DNA of 64,000 nucleotides from Gari tellinella (lineage: Eukaryota > Mollusca > Bivalvia > Cardiida > Psammobiidae), in assembly GCA_922989275.2 (NCBI GenBank), contig OV277868.1, positions 46,374,216 to 46,438,215 of the forward strand, written 5' to 3'. Positions 27,301-32,194 of this stretch are shown piece after piece; positions within the stretch are counted from its first letter, which is position 1; the number at the start of each line of letters is the position of its first letter. The notes beneath the pieces are model-generated. The model did no database searches. It was not told the DNA's origin and saw only the letters and a list, made by a program, of their open reading frames with translations. The translations under genes were made by a program, and so were the position numbers.

Positions 27301-28187
27301 CTTAATGTTCTTGAACTGAACATTGTTACTCTGTAGCTTCAGTCGGCCTGGATTCTGAAATTATAAATACAGTCAGACCAGCATGTCATACGTTTAATTT
27401 CGATAACTCCATCTTGTTTAAATCAAACATACCATTATTTCAGAGGTAAAACGTGGCTAAGCCACATTTTTACTTTGAAATATAGGTTTGTTCGAACTAC
27501 AGTAAGTCGAATTATTGTGTTTCGACTGTCAGCAAAGCGTTACATCTCAAGTTAACTGTTGATGTCATCAGTTATGACATCTGCCTTCTGGTTTCACTTG
27601 CTAGATACAGACAAACCTGATTCAAGCCACCATTGATTGATGAAGACCAGTGATCTTTAAGACAAGCGACCCCTAAAAACAGGACAAAGGTAATGGTAAA
27701 AATAATTGTACCATAAATTGTACACTTTAAGGATTTATTTCACAAATGCAATTCTGCCTTGCCAAGTTTTAGATAAACAGAGCTCCAGATTAGAGGATTT
27801 TTTTTCAAAAACTAAAATCTTTATTTCTGTATCAAACCCTATGGTGACACTACTCATTAGAATTGTCTCTTTGAGACAATTCTAATGAGTACTAACACCA
27901 TACCATTTAATGCTGAAATGAGTGAGGATAATGTTGGATTTGATTTATTTACTCCCTCTTATCTAGTCCTGGAGAAATATATCTTTTCACCACATGTCAA
28001 TCTCATTCTATAATTTTAATTCATATTTTAGGATAATCACATCAAGTATACAGGGAGGGAGTGTCAACTTTTAGGGGTTTTACAGTACTTACCAAGGCAC
28101 CTCTGACTTCTTGTACAACATCTGGATATTCTTGATAGTCACTGGACATGGTTCAAATCCAACTGTTTTGTACAGTACTTCTTCAGC
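215..28187 (-). CDS. SSRP1: SSRP1, FACT complex subunit; 5' part of gene, seven coding exons
   Basis: SSRP1 pairs with SPT16 in FACT, the nuclear chaperone that loosens and rebuilds nucleosomes during transcription and replication. The conceptual product begins [19 protein letters not shown] and can be followed without a gap through seven exons to INLECGLGE. It matches animal SSRP1 in order and length: about 292 codons, close to the corresponding stretch of human SSRP1. Diagnostic stretches are [58 protein letters not shown] and [11 protein letters not shown]. These cover the N-terminal PH-like domain and the first part of the tandem-PH middle domain. The acidic region and HMG box are off the left edge. 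All junctions have GT/AG and compatible phases, and no stop or frameshift is seen, so the gene looks intact. Introns (3' to 5' on the plus strand) are about 1.06, 1.73, 13.0, 8.7, 1.8 and 0.74 kb. Confidence 0.96.
434..680 (+). mobile_element. MITE family A, copy 1
   Basis: Family A is TTAA-CCCTTT...GGGGAAAGGG-TTAA, about 250 bp, with a central palindrome of arms TTAAAGCAGGTTGAAAGTAA and complement. In this copy the left end reads TTAACCCTTTACC, the palindrome spans about 484-552, and the right TTAA has decayed to ATTA. TTAA plus CCC/GGG ends is the piggyBac pattern, so this is probably a non-autonomous piggyBac-like MITE. Confidence 0.85.
850..1082 (+). mobile_element. SINE-like element
   Basis: A tRNA-like box B (GAGTTTGATCC, 886) is followed by a GTGGGTTTTCTCCGGGCACT and CCGGTTTCCTCCCAC block. 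That block is a widely recurring invertebrate SINE body motif, as far as I recall. The end is AAATAAATAAAG, followed by a T run of about 17 (1084-1100). The head resembles the element at 62060-62308. It lies in SSRP1 intron 6. Confidence 0.6.
1180..1373. mobile_element. MITE family D, copy 1, at SSRP1 splice donor
   Basis: Ends are CAGAGCTCCAG... and ...CTGGAGCCCTG, with a central palindrome around GAATCGTCTCGAAGAGACGA (1258-1282). On the minus strand the flanks are GTGGTAAG and GTGTTAAG, a 7/8 match that reads as an 8-bp target duplication. The exon-side copy is the functional SSRP1 donor GTG|GTAAG. CAGGG ends suggest a hAT-type MITE. Confidence 0.88.
1379..1514 (-). CDS. SSRP1: SSRP1 coding exon 6
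   Basis: One base completes Arg, then 45 codons run from [20 protein letters not shown] through [19 protein letters not shown] to RQFFFV. This is the first PH subdomain of the middle domain. The acceptor is ATTTCAG. The donor is GTG|GTAAG, followed immediately by the end of a family D MITE whose target duplication includes the donor. Confidence 0.96.
1592..1914. mobile_element. MITE family K, copy 1
   Basis: It starts TA-CAGTGCTCCCTC and carries a C-type palindrome (GATCCAGATCAGACGCTGC and complement, about 1768-1803). It is colinear with the complete copy at 42456-42830; the right end is decayed. It lies in SSRP1 intron 5. Confidence 0.75.
2530..3075. repeat. B-type palindrome split by a 474-bp inverted-repeat element
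   Basis: Left arm CAAACAGTGTAGACCCTGA (2530-2548) and right arm CTGATCAGAGG...CTCTGATCTGGGTCTACACT (3024-3070) are the two halves of a B palindrome. They are separated by the element at 2549-3022. A 3-4 bp duplication (CTG/CTGA) flanks the insert. Confidence 0.75.
2549..3022. mobile_element. Small DNA transposon with 21-bp perfect TIRs
   Basis: The left end AGCGCGTTCAAGTACCGTAT is the exact reverse complement of the right end ATACGGTACTTGAACGCGCT, and identity continues one base further. No coding capacity is seen. The 3-4 bp target duplication would suit PIF/Harbinger-like or related elements, but the family is not identified. Confidence 0.8.
3243..3337 (-). CDS. SSRP1: SSRP1 coding exon 5
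   Basis: There are 31 codons plus two bases: [20 protein letters not shown] then [11 protein letters not shown]. This matches the ADVIQATGDAICIF...LTPR segment at the start of the SSRP1 middle domain. The acceptor is TTGTAG and the donor GTCAGC. The arginine codon is split AG|A to the next exon. Confidence 0.95.
3424..5690 (+). mobile_element. Tandem-array element T1 (start GAACAAGAG...CTCACCTG)
   Basis: The head GAACAAGAGCCGCATGCGGC...CGCTCACCTG (3424-3460) has the same form as those of T2 (6403) and T3 (10268). After a nested hAT-like insertion, five imperfect units of about 167 bp follow (4800-5690), each with GCCCCACCCACT-GCGGCCATG and a TTTTTAAAGTTTTCACTATA stretch. The usual 3' end (CAGGTGAGCTAAAA) is missing, so the copy is truncated. 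Confidence 0.75.
3466..4777. mobile_element. hAT-like non-autonomous element, 6-bp TSD GGTACC
   Basis: TIRs CAGTGTTTTCTCGAGAGC and its counterpart (CAGTGTTTTCTCTAGAGC) match at 17 of 18 positions. Both flanks are GGTACC. Length is 1312 bp with no transposase-like frame. It sits exactly in the head of T1 right after CTCACCT, so it is younger than T1. Confidence 0.88.
5896..7940. mobile_element. hAT-like element, 5-bp TSD CTCGT, enclosing T2
   Basis: Ends are CAGCGGTTTTTTTCC and ...GAAAAAAAAACGCTG, flanked on both sides by CTCGT. Subterminal GGTACCGG...GACCCGTTCCCAATTGG occurs at both ends in inverted orientation. About 1.2 kb of it is a nested tandem-array element. No transposase is visible. 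Confidence 0.82.
6402..7620 (+). mobile_element. Tandem-array element T2, 161-bp units (pearl-like)
   Basis: The head is GAACAAGAGGGCCTGAAGGC...CGCTCACCTG and the tail CTAGCTCAGGTGAGCTAAAA. Between them are five units with CTAGAGTGTAAACAC at about 6893, 7053, 7214, 7376 and 7537, a period of 160-162 bp. Short elements with about 160-bp core repeats are known from bivalves ('pearl'). The match is to architecture only, not sequence. Confidence 0.8.
7941..8920. other. Intronic DNA without recognised element
   Basis: This AT-rich DNA has no exon-like frame. The only notable motif is the CRE-type octamer TGACGTCA near 8264 and 8363. Confidence 0.5.
8921..9180 (+). mobile_element. Probable LINE 3' tail
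   Basis: TTCATTACCTGTTTAG... leads to GTACTGAGCGAAATAAAGAA followed by a (TTTGAA)n microsatellite. A short tandem tail after AATAAAG is typical of 3' ends of CR1/Jockey-type LINEs. No reverse-transcriptase frame remains. Confidence 0.5.
9181..10260. other. Intronic DNA without recognised element
   Basis: There is nothing coding here. One TGACGTCA occurs near 9431. A GAACGAACGAGCGGACAGAC low-complexity stretch (10232-10252) directly precedes T3 and resembles the one near the T3 3' end. Confidence 0.4.
10268..11889 (+). mobile_element. Tandem-array element T3, about 315-bp units
   Basis: The head is GAACAAGAGGCCCATGCGGG...CGCTCACCTG and the tail TTGGCACTACGTGCCAGGTGAGCTAAAA. Units are marked by CCTAGATATGCAACGG near 10479, 10787, 11107 and 11675. 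The last interval becomes about 316 bp after removing the nested family A MITE. A reversed, truncated relative lies at 34941-35460. Confidence 0.8.
11326..11577 (+). mobile_element. MITE family A, copy 2 (filled TTAA site)
   Basis: TTAACCCTTTACC at the left and GGGGAAAGGGTTAA at the right are both intact. The palindrome is at about 11378-11448. It sits inside a T3 unit: other units read GAGGACCTGAAGATGATGC where this one reads GAGGACC-TTAA[MITE]TTAA-GACAATGC. Confidence 0.9.
12857..15196. mobile_element. hAT-like element, 6-bp TSD CCTATT, carrying a 5S rRNA fragment
   Basis: Left end CAGGGTTGTCAATAAG and right end ...TAATGAACACACTG are imperfect TIRs, flanked by CCTATT on both sides within a T4 unit. 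Length is 2340 bp. Several internal stretches (13320-13430, 14480-14660) recur in the same order in the element at 49583-51441. No transposase frame was found. Confidence 0.72.
13921..13993 (+). rRNA. 5S rRNA 3' fragment (pseudogene)
   Basis: GAGCCCGGTTAGTACTTGGA, TGGGTGACCGCCTGGGAATA and CCGGGTGCCGTAGAC match the conserved 3' part of animal 5S rRNA, ending in the T run TTT-A. The 5' half (about 45 nt) is absent, so it is not a functional gene. Box A remnants and the IE/box C region of the internal promoter are present, which could recruit TFIIIA. It lies inside a hAT-like element. Confidence 0.88.
15420..15697 (-). mobile_element. MITE family A, half copy broken by D and B
   Basis: Pieces at 15420-15457 and 15638-15697 form one family A palindrome (...GCTTAAAGCAG / GAGCAGAATGGGCCTTAAGG...ACCTGCTTTAA). 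The gap is family D copy 2. The palindrome's terminal TTAA (15694) is used by family B copy 2. Confidence 0.75.
15458..15637. mobile_element. MITE family D, copy 2
   Basis: It starts CAGGGCTCAAAATAAG and ends CTTTATCTGAAGCCCTG, with the palindrome around TCTAGAAGAGACAATTC. Flanks CTAAAA and CTGAAA suggest a 6-bp target duplication inside a family A arm. Confidence 0.8.
15694..15944 (-). mobile_element. MITE family B, copy 2 (complete)
   Basis: It is TTAA-flanked, with TTAACTCTTTCCTCCCTGAA at the left and AGGGTTCAAAGGGTTAA at the right. The palindrome CAGTGAAGACCCTGATCAGA and complement lies at about 15806-15868. Confidence 0.88.
16127..16323. mobile_element. MITE family E, copy 1 (empty TTAA site)
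   Basis: It is TA-flanked, with CAGTAAAATCTCTCTATTAC at the left and GTAATAGAGAGGTTTTACTG at the right. The core is GACAGCTTAAAGCATGGTGA ... AAAGCTCCTAAAGGAGCTTT. TA target and CAGT ends are typical of Tc1/mariner-type MITEs. The uninterrupted GCTTAAAGCA here is the empty-site reference for the nested copy at 55717. It lies 23 bp from the SSRP1 exon 4 donor. Confidence 0.88.
16347..16540 (-). CDS. SSRP1: SSRP1 coding exon 4
   Basis: Two bases complete a glycine, then 64 codons run [19 protein letters not shown] to NLEQDTVQ. They contain [20 protein letters not shown] and [20 protein letters not shown], matching the SSRP1 recognition domain. The acceptor is TTCCAG and the donor GTATGT. It is isolated between the two largest introns (8.7 and 13 kb). 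A family E MITE starts 23 bp inside the downstream intron. Confidence 0.96.
16580..16690. repeat. Family D fragment
   Basis: GGGCTTAAGATAAGAGGGAG and TTTTCTCACTCATTTCAG, followed by an AATCCTAAGG half-palindrome, match one half of family D. The other half is missing. Confidence 0.55.
16750..18196. mobile_element. hAT-like element, 6-bp TSD CAGATA
   Basis: TIRs CAGTGACCTGG and CCAGGTCACTG are perfect over 11 bp. Iterated subterminal TATGTGAC(TATGG/ATTTT) motifs occur at both ends, and both flanks are CAGATA. Length is 1447 bp. An 80-codon open frame at 17703 resembles nothing known and is probably chance. Confidence 0.85.
18284..19548. mobile_element. hAT-type element with 8-bp TSD GTTCTATC
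   Basis: TIRs TAGGGATGTCAACGGATA match at both ends, and flanks are GTTCTATC on each side, the canonical hAT duplication length. Repeated CGGATATCCG-type palindromes crowd both subterminal regions. Length is 1265 bp and non-coding. Confidence 0.92.
19905..19985. repeat. C-type palindrome
   Basis: GGCAAACTGTTTTGAGTCTT then ATCAGACGCC...GGCGTCTGATCTG form a decayed C-type core without recognisable MITE ends. Confidence 0.6.
20596..20805 (+). mobile_element. MITE family G, copy 1
   Basis: Ends are CAGGGCTGCCATAAG and ...AATGTCAGCCCTG. The centre is the family A palindrome (TTAAAGCAGACTGAAATTAA... and complement). Flanks TTTATG and TTAATG suggest a 6-bp duplication. These ends are unrelated to those of family A. 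Confidence 0.8.
21270..21400 (+). mobile_element. LINE 3' tail with (TTA)n and poly-C
   Basis: TTGAGGGCCTCGTGGAAGAT ... CTCGTTAAATAAAGTC is followed by (TTA)n and about 20 C. This is the usual 3' terminus of CR1/Jockey-like LINEs. Confidence 0.6.
21519..22430. other. Intronic DNA; one stem-loop
   Basis: No exon was recognised. GACTCAAAGTCACATCTG (22199) and its counterpart CAGGTGTGACTTTGAGTC (22311-22328) form an inverted repeat enclosing about 95 bp. Confidence 0.5.
22440..23345 (-). pseudogene. Broken copy of a PIN/FEN-like plus Cys-rich protein family
   Basis: Three collinear pieces in different frames read as one protein. The first (23345-22907) is [20 protein letters not shown]...[19 protein letters not shown]...[13 protein letters not shown]...[19 protein letters not shown]. 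The second (about 22842-22642) is [20 protein letters not shown]...[16 protein letters not shown]. The third (about 22580-22450) is [20 protein letters not shown]...CRKHWLQCS. From memory, this order matches a large family of uncharacterised invertebrate proteins, often multicopy and possibly transposon-borne. Spaced Asp residues (ADSDV, EETDLL, GCDT) resemble PIN/FEN nucleases. At least two frameshifts and stops make it non-functional. It sits in SSRP1 intron 4 on the same strand. Confidence 0.7.
23390..24010. repeat. Tandem duplication, about 335-bp unit
   Basis: TTAACCAAATTACGG..., GGATGATAGCCTATTAAACA and GACAGACACTCGG in the first unit recur in order in the second (from about 23735: TTAACCAAAGTAAGG, GGATAGCCTATTAAACAAC, AGGCAGAC), with heavy divergence. 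Confidence 0.6.
24011..24789. other. Intronic DNA with paired TGACGTCA octamers
   Basis: TATGACGTCATCAATAG and ATGACGTCATCAAAAG lie about 30 bp apart near 24312 and 24341. No exon is evident. Confidence 0.4.
24790..25085. mobile_element. Two family A MITEs, one inserted next to the other
   Basis: A plus-oriented left half with palindrome (24790-24895) is cut at TTAA (24895). There a minus-oriented copy begins TTAACCCTTTCCCCCATAG; it lacks the second palindrome arm and ends GGGTTAA at 25085. Confidence 0.7.
25113..25204 (-). repeat. Duplicate of the SSRP1 exon 3 end plus splice donor
   Basis: This block repeats 25225-25316 at an offset of 112 bp with about four substitutions in 92. It includes 16 codons ([16 protein letters not shown]) and the donor GTCAGT. 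Both coding substitutions (TCC/TCA, GGC/GGT) are synonymous. It has no matching upstream exon part. Use of this donor would read into TAA a few codons past the normal exon end. Confidence 0.88.
25267..25372 (-). CDS. SSRP1: SSRP1 coding exon 3
   Basis: This exon has 35 codons plus one base. It opens with [19 protein letters not shown] and closes with [14 protein letters not shown], the most conserved SSRP1 block. The split glycine codon G|GC completes in the next exon. The donor GTCAGT is non-consensus at +3. The 3' end of the exon together with this donor is duplicated 112 bp further into the intron (see the repeat at 25113-25204). Confidence 0.95.
25412..26631. mobile_element. MITE family D, copy 4, split by a hAT-like element
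   Basis: The left half 25412-25482 (CAGGGCTCCAGATAAG...CCTATGGTGTCAC) and right half 26506-26631 (GTCACTACTCATTAGAATCG...TTATCTGGAGCCCT) make one complete D when the insert is removed. Confidence 0.88.
25483..26505. mobile_element. hAT-like element, 5-bp TSD GTCAC
   Basis: Ends are CAGGGTTCCCATAGG and TGAATGGGAACTCTG, with GTCAC at both junctions in the host D palindrome. Length is 1023 bp and non-coding. A 5-bp duplication with CAGGG ends fits the atypical hAT subgroups with short duplications. Confidence 0.85.
26706..27150 (+). mobile_element. MITE family A, copy 4, split by family H
   Basis: CTTTACCCCATTGTCTG...AAGCAGGTTAAAAGTAAAGC...CAGCCTGCTTTATC runs to 26908. The right flank resumes after 27105 (TTTTTATTTCTCCACTGGAG). 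Confidence 0.7.
26911..27103. mobile_element. MITE family H, copy 1
   Basis: It is TA-flanked, with CAGTCGAACTTCGATATCTC at the left and GAGATATCATAATTCAACTG at the right. The palindrome TTTCAAAGTTAAAACGTGGC and complement is at about 27013-27055. The mariner-type ends fit. Confidence 0.85.
27169..27354 (-). CDS. SSRP1: SSRP1 coding exon 2
   Basis: There are 62 codons, phase 0 at both ends, from [11 protein letters not shown] to HRYDGFKEP. This is the body of the N-terminal PH-like domain: [12 protein letters not shown], then [27 protein letters not shown] as one long strand-helix block. The acceptor is TTTCAG and the donor GTGAGT. A MITE end (family H) lies only about 15 bp upstream of the acceptor, so that MITE supplies the polypyrimidine and branch-point region. 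Confidence 0.95.
27370..27528. mobile_element. MITE family H, copy 2, beside SSRP1 exon 2 acceptor
   Basis: It starts TA-CAGTCAGACC and ends TGTGTTTCGACTG, with palindrome AAAACGTGGCTAAGCCAC. It begins 15 bp upstream of the exon 2 acceptor. Confidence 0.75.
27778..27971. mobile_element. MITE family D, copy 5
   Basis: CAGAGCTCCAGATTAGAGG leads to the palindrome AGAATTGTCTCTTTGAGACA (27860) and the decayed end CTTATCTAGTCCTG. It lies in SSRP1 intron 1 (between coding exons 1 and 2). Confidence 0.8.
28093..28149 (-). CDS. SSRP1: SSRP1 coding exon 1 (start codon)
   Basis: The exon gives 19 codons, [19 protein letters not shown], aligned with the VYQEVKG start of vertebrate SSRP1. The ATG at 28149 is the only Met that lets the conserved VxQEVRG motif sit at its usual distance from the N-terminus. 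The donor at 28092 reads GTAAGT. The exon ends in phase 0 and joins directly to NPGRLKL of the next exon. Confidence 0.93.
28150..28187 (-). other. SSRP1: SSRP1 5' UTR segment in coding exon 1
   Basis: The 38 nt between the acceptor (T-rich tract ending TTTTTCAG just right of 28187) and the ATG are non-coding. A splice acceptor directly upstream of the leader implies at least one more upstream, non-coding exon, which was not found in the sequence to the right. Confidence 0.75.
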
Positions 28188-28303
28188 CTGAAAAATAAAT
28201 GGAAGACAAGAACTGTCAGTTACATTGACAAAAGCCCCAAAAAGACACCCTGAAATGAAAACTTGTGTCATGTGTATGACAGGACCATCTTCACTTTTTT
28301 TAC

Positions 28304-28496
28304 CAGGGCTCCAGATAAGGGGGAGTAAACTTGACAAATCAAAACATTTTCTCACTCATTATAGCACCAAATCCTATGGTGTTACTACTCATTAGAATCG
28401 TCTCTTCGAGACGATTCTCATGAGTAGTAACACAATAGGGTTTAAATCAGAAATAAAGATTTTGATTTTTGAAATACTCCCCTTATCTGGAGCCCC
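28304..28496. mobile_element. MITE family D, copy 6
   Basis: CAGGGCTCCAGATAAGGGGG to CCCCTTATCTGGAGCCCC has the palindrome ATCGTCTCTTCGAGACGATT. It lies upstream of SSRP1 coding exon 1, in the 5' UTR intron. Confidence 0.88.
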
Positions 28497-28527
28497 TACC
28501 CGATTGTGACCTAAACTTTTTAAGCTA

Positions 28528-29554
28528 CAGTAACATGCAAAAAGTATTCGTTAAATGGCGGCCATATTGGATTTGGTCGGGATAATTAGCGGGTGTTTCA
28601 AAGCTTTTATAACAGTAACTCTTAACAGAAACGAACACGTAAACTTGATTTCTCTTACCTAAATACTAAGTCAGATGTCCCTTGAATGTTATAACCTGCA
28701 TTATCCTACGGGAAATAGACTTGTAGAGGCTTTGAACATAGGTCGGTGGGATTTCAGTCCCGATACGAAAAGTTTCATTGTATAAATCCTGATTGCTATT
28801 TATGAAATTCACTCTGCACGACAGATTTCTCTTGATATATAGCCAGATAATTTCAATAATGTTCAGATCAGGTGATTGTGCTGGCCAAGAAATTGTTTTT
28901 ATATTACTTTGAACCTTGTAAACCGAGTGCATATCCGCACGATGCACCGGTACGTTATAATCCTGAAATAAATATAAATTGGTCGGGCTACTACAGGCCA
29001 AAGATAATCTTCGAAGATTTCTCTATATTTTACTGCTTTTCTATTACCGTTTAAACTTACAGGTTATACTTATAGCTGTCAGCGAATCTCTGCGGTTGGT
29101 CTTCACGGTCTGCTCAACTGTCAGACACTCATTTTCACCCACCATGTGAGGTCTCCGTGATGTAGGAACATTTTTAATCGATTCAGTTGTCTTGAATTTT
29201 TATTCAAAAAAGAGAATACTGATTACTGTACTGTAAGGCCTCTGAAATCATCGTTAGGTTTCTGCGATTCAAAATCCATTTAAAAACATATTTACGGCTA
29301 CGTTTTTCCATGTCACTTCTCAATTCTGAGCCTTTCCGCCCCATTATGATTCAACAACAAAACAAACTTAAATGACGTGTATATTACAACCACTTTTATG
29401 TCATACCATTTTCAAGGAATCAAACTATTTATAAATCTAAAATTTTACATGTTTTGCTATTTTTAACTCAATTTGAAAGGGGAGGAAAATCGTGCAAGCT
29501 TAATTATCGCGACGTCACGACACCGTTTTAACGAATACTTTTTGCATGTTACTG
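28528..29554. mobile_element. Tc1/mariner-like element, decayed, intact TIRs
   Basis: TIRs CAGTAACATGCAAAAAGTAT plus TCGTTAAA are identical over 28 bp at both ends, flanked by TA at 28526 and 29555. Length is 1027 bp, shorter than typical full-length Tc1 elements. A broken transposase fills the interior on the minus strand. Confidence 0.93.
28666..29344 (-). pseudogene. Tc1-like transposase remnant
   Basis: It starts MGRKGSELRSDMEKRSR at 29344. Fragments SRRPHMVGENECLTVEQTVK and AVKYREIFEDYLWPVVA follow in shifted frames, then 29001-28666 carries LYLFQDYNVPVHRAD and WPAQSPDLNIIEIIW. The latter are the second Asp and final Glu blocks of the Tc1 catalytic domain, with 35 residues between D and E (Tc1 proper has 34). 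Frameshifts and missing segments make it inactive. Confidence 0.85.
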
Positions 29555-29559
29555 TACAT

Positions 29560-30060
29560 ACATGGATCTTGCATGTGCCACATACCTGGAAGCCTATTTG
29601 TGCCAAGTAATTTCAAAATTCATAATTGTTTTATATAAAACAATATTAAGAGCCCTGGCACAGAAAAGAGCCAATTTTCAGCCTTTGACCTATGATTATG
29701 ACCTTGACCATTTAAGCAACAGACATGGCTCTGGCATCCAACACAAAGCTTATTTTGGAATATATTTGCATCCATGCCAGATGAAGCGCACAGACAAGGC
29801 AAAATCTTCCTATTTTTTACCTTTAACCTCAGACTGTGACCTTGTCCTTCAGGAGCATTCTGCTTTACTTTCAGCCTGTTTTAGGCTACCATTTGCTAGG
29901 ATATAAGAAATATTTCTTATGGTTCATATTCATGACTGTATGAAGTGAAACTAATTTCTTGGGTGAAAGAATAAATTAAATGAGTTAAAATGGATATCTA
30001 TAATGGAGTAAAGGGTTAGCAACTTAACAATTTGTGATTAATGTTGAAAACAGTTTGGTT
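29560..30060. repeat. GACCTTGACC-rich repeat plus family A right half
   Basis: CTTTGACCTATGATTATGAC and CCTTTAACCTCAGACTGTGA are two divergent units of about 138 bp, of a kind frequent in mollusc repeats (my recall). From 29850 the sequence is a plus-oriented family A right half (GCATTCTGCTTTACTTTCAG ... AGTAAAGGGTTAG) ending near 30017. Confidence 0.55.
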
Positions 30061-30615
30061 CTAGATGAGAAGCATTCTATAAATAGCTATGTTCTAAAGG
30101 GGTACATCGACAACTGCATTTCAAGGAATCGATAAAAAGAAATATCCCAGTCCAGCTGAAGGGGTGGGCTAGCGACAAGGTGGGATTTCAAGTGTCAGGA
30201 TAGCGAAAGGTACAGCAGCCAATCATCCCTTAAAAGAAGAACAACAACGGTGGGTCATGCCAGCGTCGCAGTCAAGTTAACGAATCGAAATTTCATTAAT
30301 CATTTATAATAAAATAATTATGAATTGTTTTTGGTCTCATTGATGTTTTGAAATTTTAATACATTTAGGGTTGTTTACCATATATATATATTTAGGTACT
30401 AACCTATGCACTTACTAAGGCTATGACAAAGATTTATTCCAGACGGCTAGCCTTCCCTCACAGGGCAGGCTAGCTGTCCGGATTCAGATGGCTAAGCTTT
30501 TTGGACCAGGAGGGGCTAGCTGTCCGGTTCCAGACTGTTAGCCACTGTCTACGGGAAATGATATCTGTGCGTAACCGAGAACTCTGCTGCTAGCTGCTGG
30601 TGTCCTTCAACTCCT
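30061..30615. other. Unassigned DNA with GGCTAGC repeats
   Basis: GCTAGCTGTCCGG occurs twice (30468, 30506), with further GGCTAGCC variants between 30445 and 30545. No open frame or element ends are evident. Confidence 0.35.
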
Positions 30616-30639
30616 TGGACGTATTTGTCAAGAACTAGG

Positions 30640-30741
30640 CAGCCCATTTTGGACAGTTTCAATTTTGTCAATGTCCTTTTTTAGGTGTGGATCCCAGGCT
30701 GAGGTAAAGTACTCTAGCATGGAACGGCAAATAATTCTTGT
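30640..30741 (-). pseudogene. LINE reverse-transcriptase tail fragment
   Basis: It reads RIICRSMLEYFTSAWDPHLK then KDIDKIETVQN before a break. The pattern LEYxxxxWDPxxxKDIxxxExVQ is characteristic of the thumb/C-terminal part of CR1/Jockey-type LINE ORF2. It is only about 34 codons and decayed. Confidence 0.7.
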
Positions 30742-31187
30742 TCTTCTTCTTAATATTTCTCTCCATCAAGATTGATGATTATAAGAAGGGGCACTTTTTA
30801 GGTGCACCATTGGGACTGTACCCGACTGGTCACTTTATCCTGACACCGACAAACCAGTCACAATGCAACCCGAAAACATGAGCGCCAAGAAGGGAAGCCA
30901 ACAAATTTTCAAGACTTAACTTTGGTTACTCCTTCTAGAAATACCCTGTGTTTCGAATTTTTATCATTTCACGTTAAGCAAGTTGATTTTTTACATTTTT
31001 CAGTTTCAGCTCAACCAGTGTCTTTCACTAATATGTCATTTTCCGATAGCAAGTTACGCATCAAATCAATCTGTGAATTCAATCACAATTTTCTCTTAGT
31101 TTGAACTTTGTCTGCACACAATTTGTGCTGTAGTCTACAATTTATGCCTTTATTTTCAATATTTTTGACAAAAAATATAATGACAAC
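30742..31187. other. Unassigned DNA
   Basis: No repeat family, exon or RNA gene was recognised here. Confidence 0.35.
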
Positions 31188-32187
31188 CAGTGTTCAATCC
31201 AGCTTGGCAGCACTGGGGGACATTTTGACCCATGGTTCTAAATGTAGGGGGTCATTCAAGAAATATGGGGGTCATCAAAAAAAGACTTGTCAAAAATAGA
31301 TAGATTACTTAGACTTCGCAAGGAAACAAACTTGCAGAGACTTGACACACTCCTCATATCATAAACTAATGCATTGTTCTTTTGACTGTATGTGGACTGA
31401 ATCTTTTGTTAAATATTTATCTGCTCACGAACGTCTTCCATGCTACAAATAATTTGTGCTACACACTCGCTCATGGCAGTATAACTGTCAAATGATGACG
31501 TTCTAAAATTGGTGCAACCAGTTTTAAAGGGGGTCAGACTTCCCAGTGCGTATGAATGACGAATATTTCATACTGTTTGACTTTTTTCAAAGTTATCCCA
31601 AGCTTTGTATCGCTCGTTGATCAACCAAGAAGCGAGAAATTTCCGTTCATCTTTACCTTAAGTAACGGGGTTTTCAGACATTTTGGCATTTTCATTCGAA
31701 CTTGCGATCGATGTTACATCAGGGGGATCATAAGAAAAGTTTGTTTTGCTTTTAATTGGCCGAATTCGGCGTGAAAATGTCCGAAAACTGCTTCTTTCTA
31801 TCATTGCAGACAACTTTTGGTTTAGAATCTAAAGACGCAAACAAAATGGCTGACGGGTTTACGTTGTGTAGGTTTCGCGAAAGTGTGTTCAATATACTAA
31901 TTTGATTCATAGTCTATAGCGGGCACCTGTTTTGGCCGGTTTACAGTAAATTAGGTAACACTTAATAAGTACAAATATCCGATTTCTGGTACCAGTCGAC
32001 GCTTTTATTTCCGGCGTGTTCGAGTGATCTCCAGAATACATATGATTGCCGAAATTATCGTAGGATCCGCAAATTTGTCAAATTGCGTCACGTTGACCCC
32101 GGGGTTTGTAAAAAGTGCGTCAAATGACCCAAAATGAGGGACAATTATGCAATGACGCGCTCTAGAAAAAAAGTAGATTGAACACTG
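31188..32187. mobile_element. hAT-like element with CAGTGTTCAATC ends
   Basis: The left end CAGTGTTCAATCCAGC and the right end GTAGATTGAACACTG are inverted. GACAAC flanks both sides with one extra base at the right. Length is 1000 bp. A 72-codon open frame at 31556 has no recognisable domain. Confidence 0.78.
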
Positions 32188-32194
32188 CGACAAC

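Noticed and set aside
29562..29906. 114-codon open frame on the plus strand
   Set aside because: It overlaps a GACCTTGACC-type repeat and a family A palindrome. The composition is repeat-driven and no domain is recognisable.
30640..30741. Host protein exon on the minus strand
   Set aside because: LEYxxxxWDPxxxKDI is a LINE reverse-transcriptase signature and the frame breaks at once.
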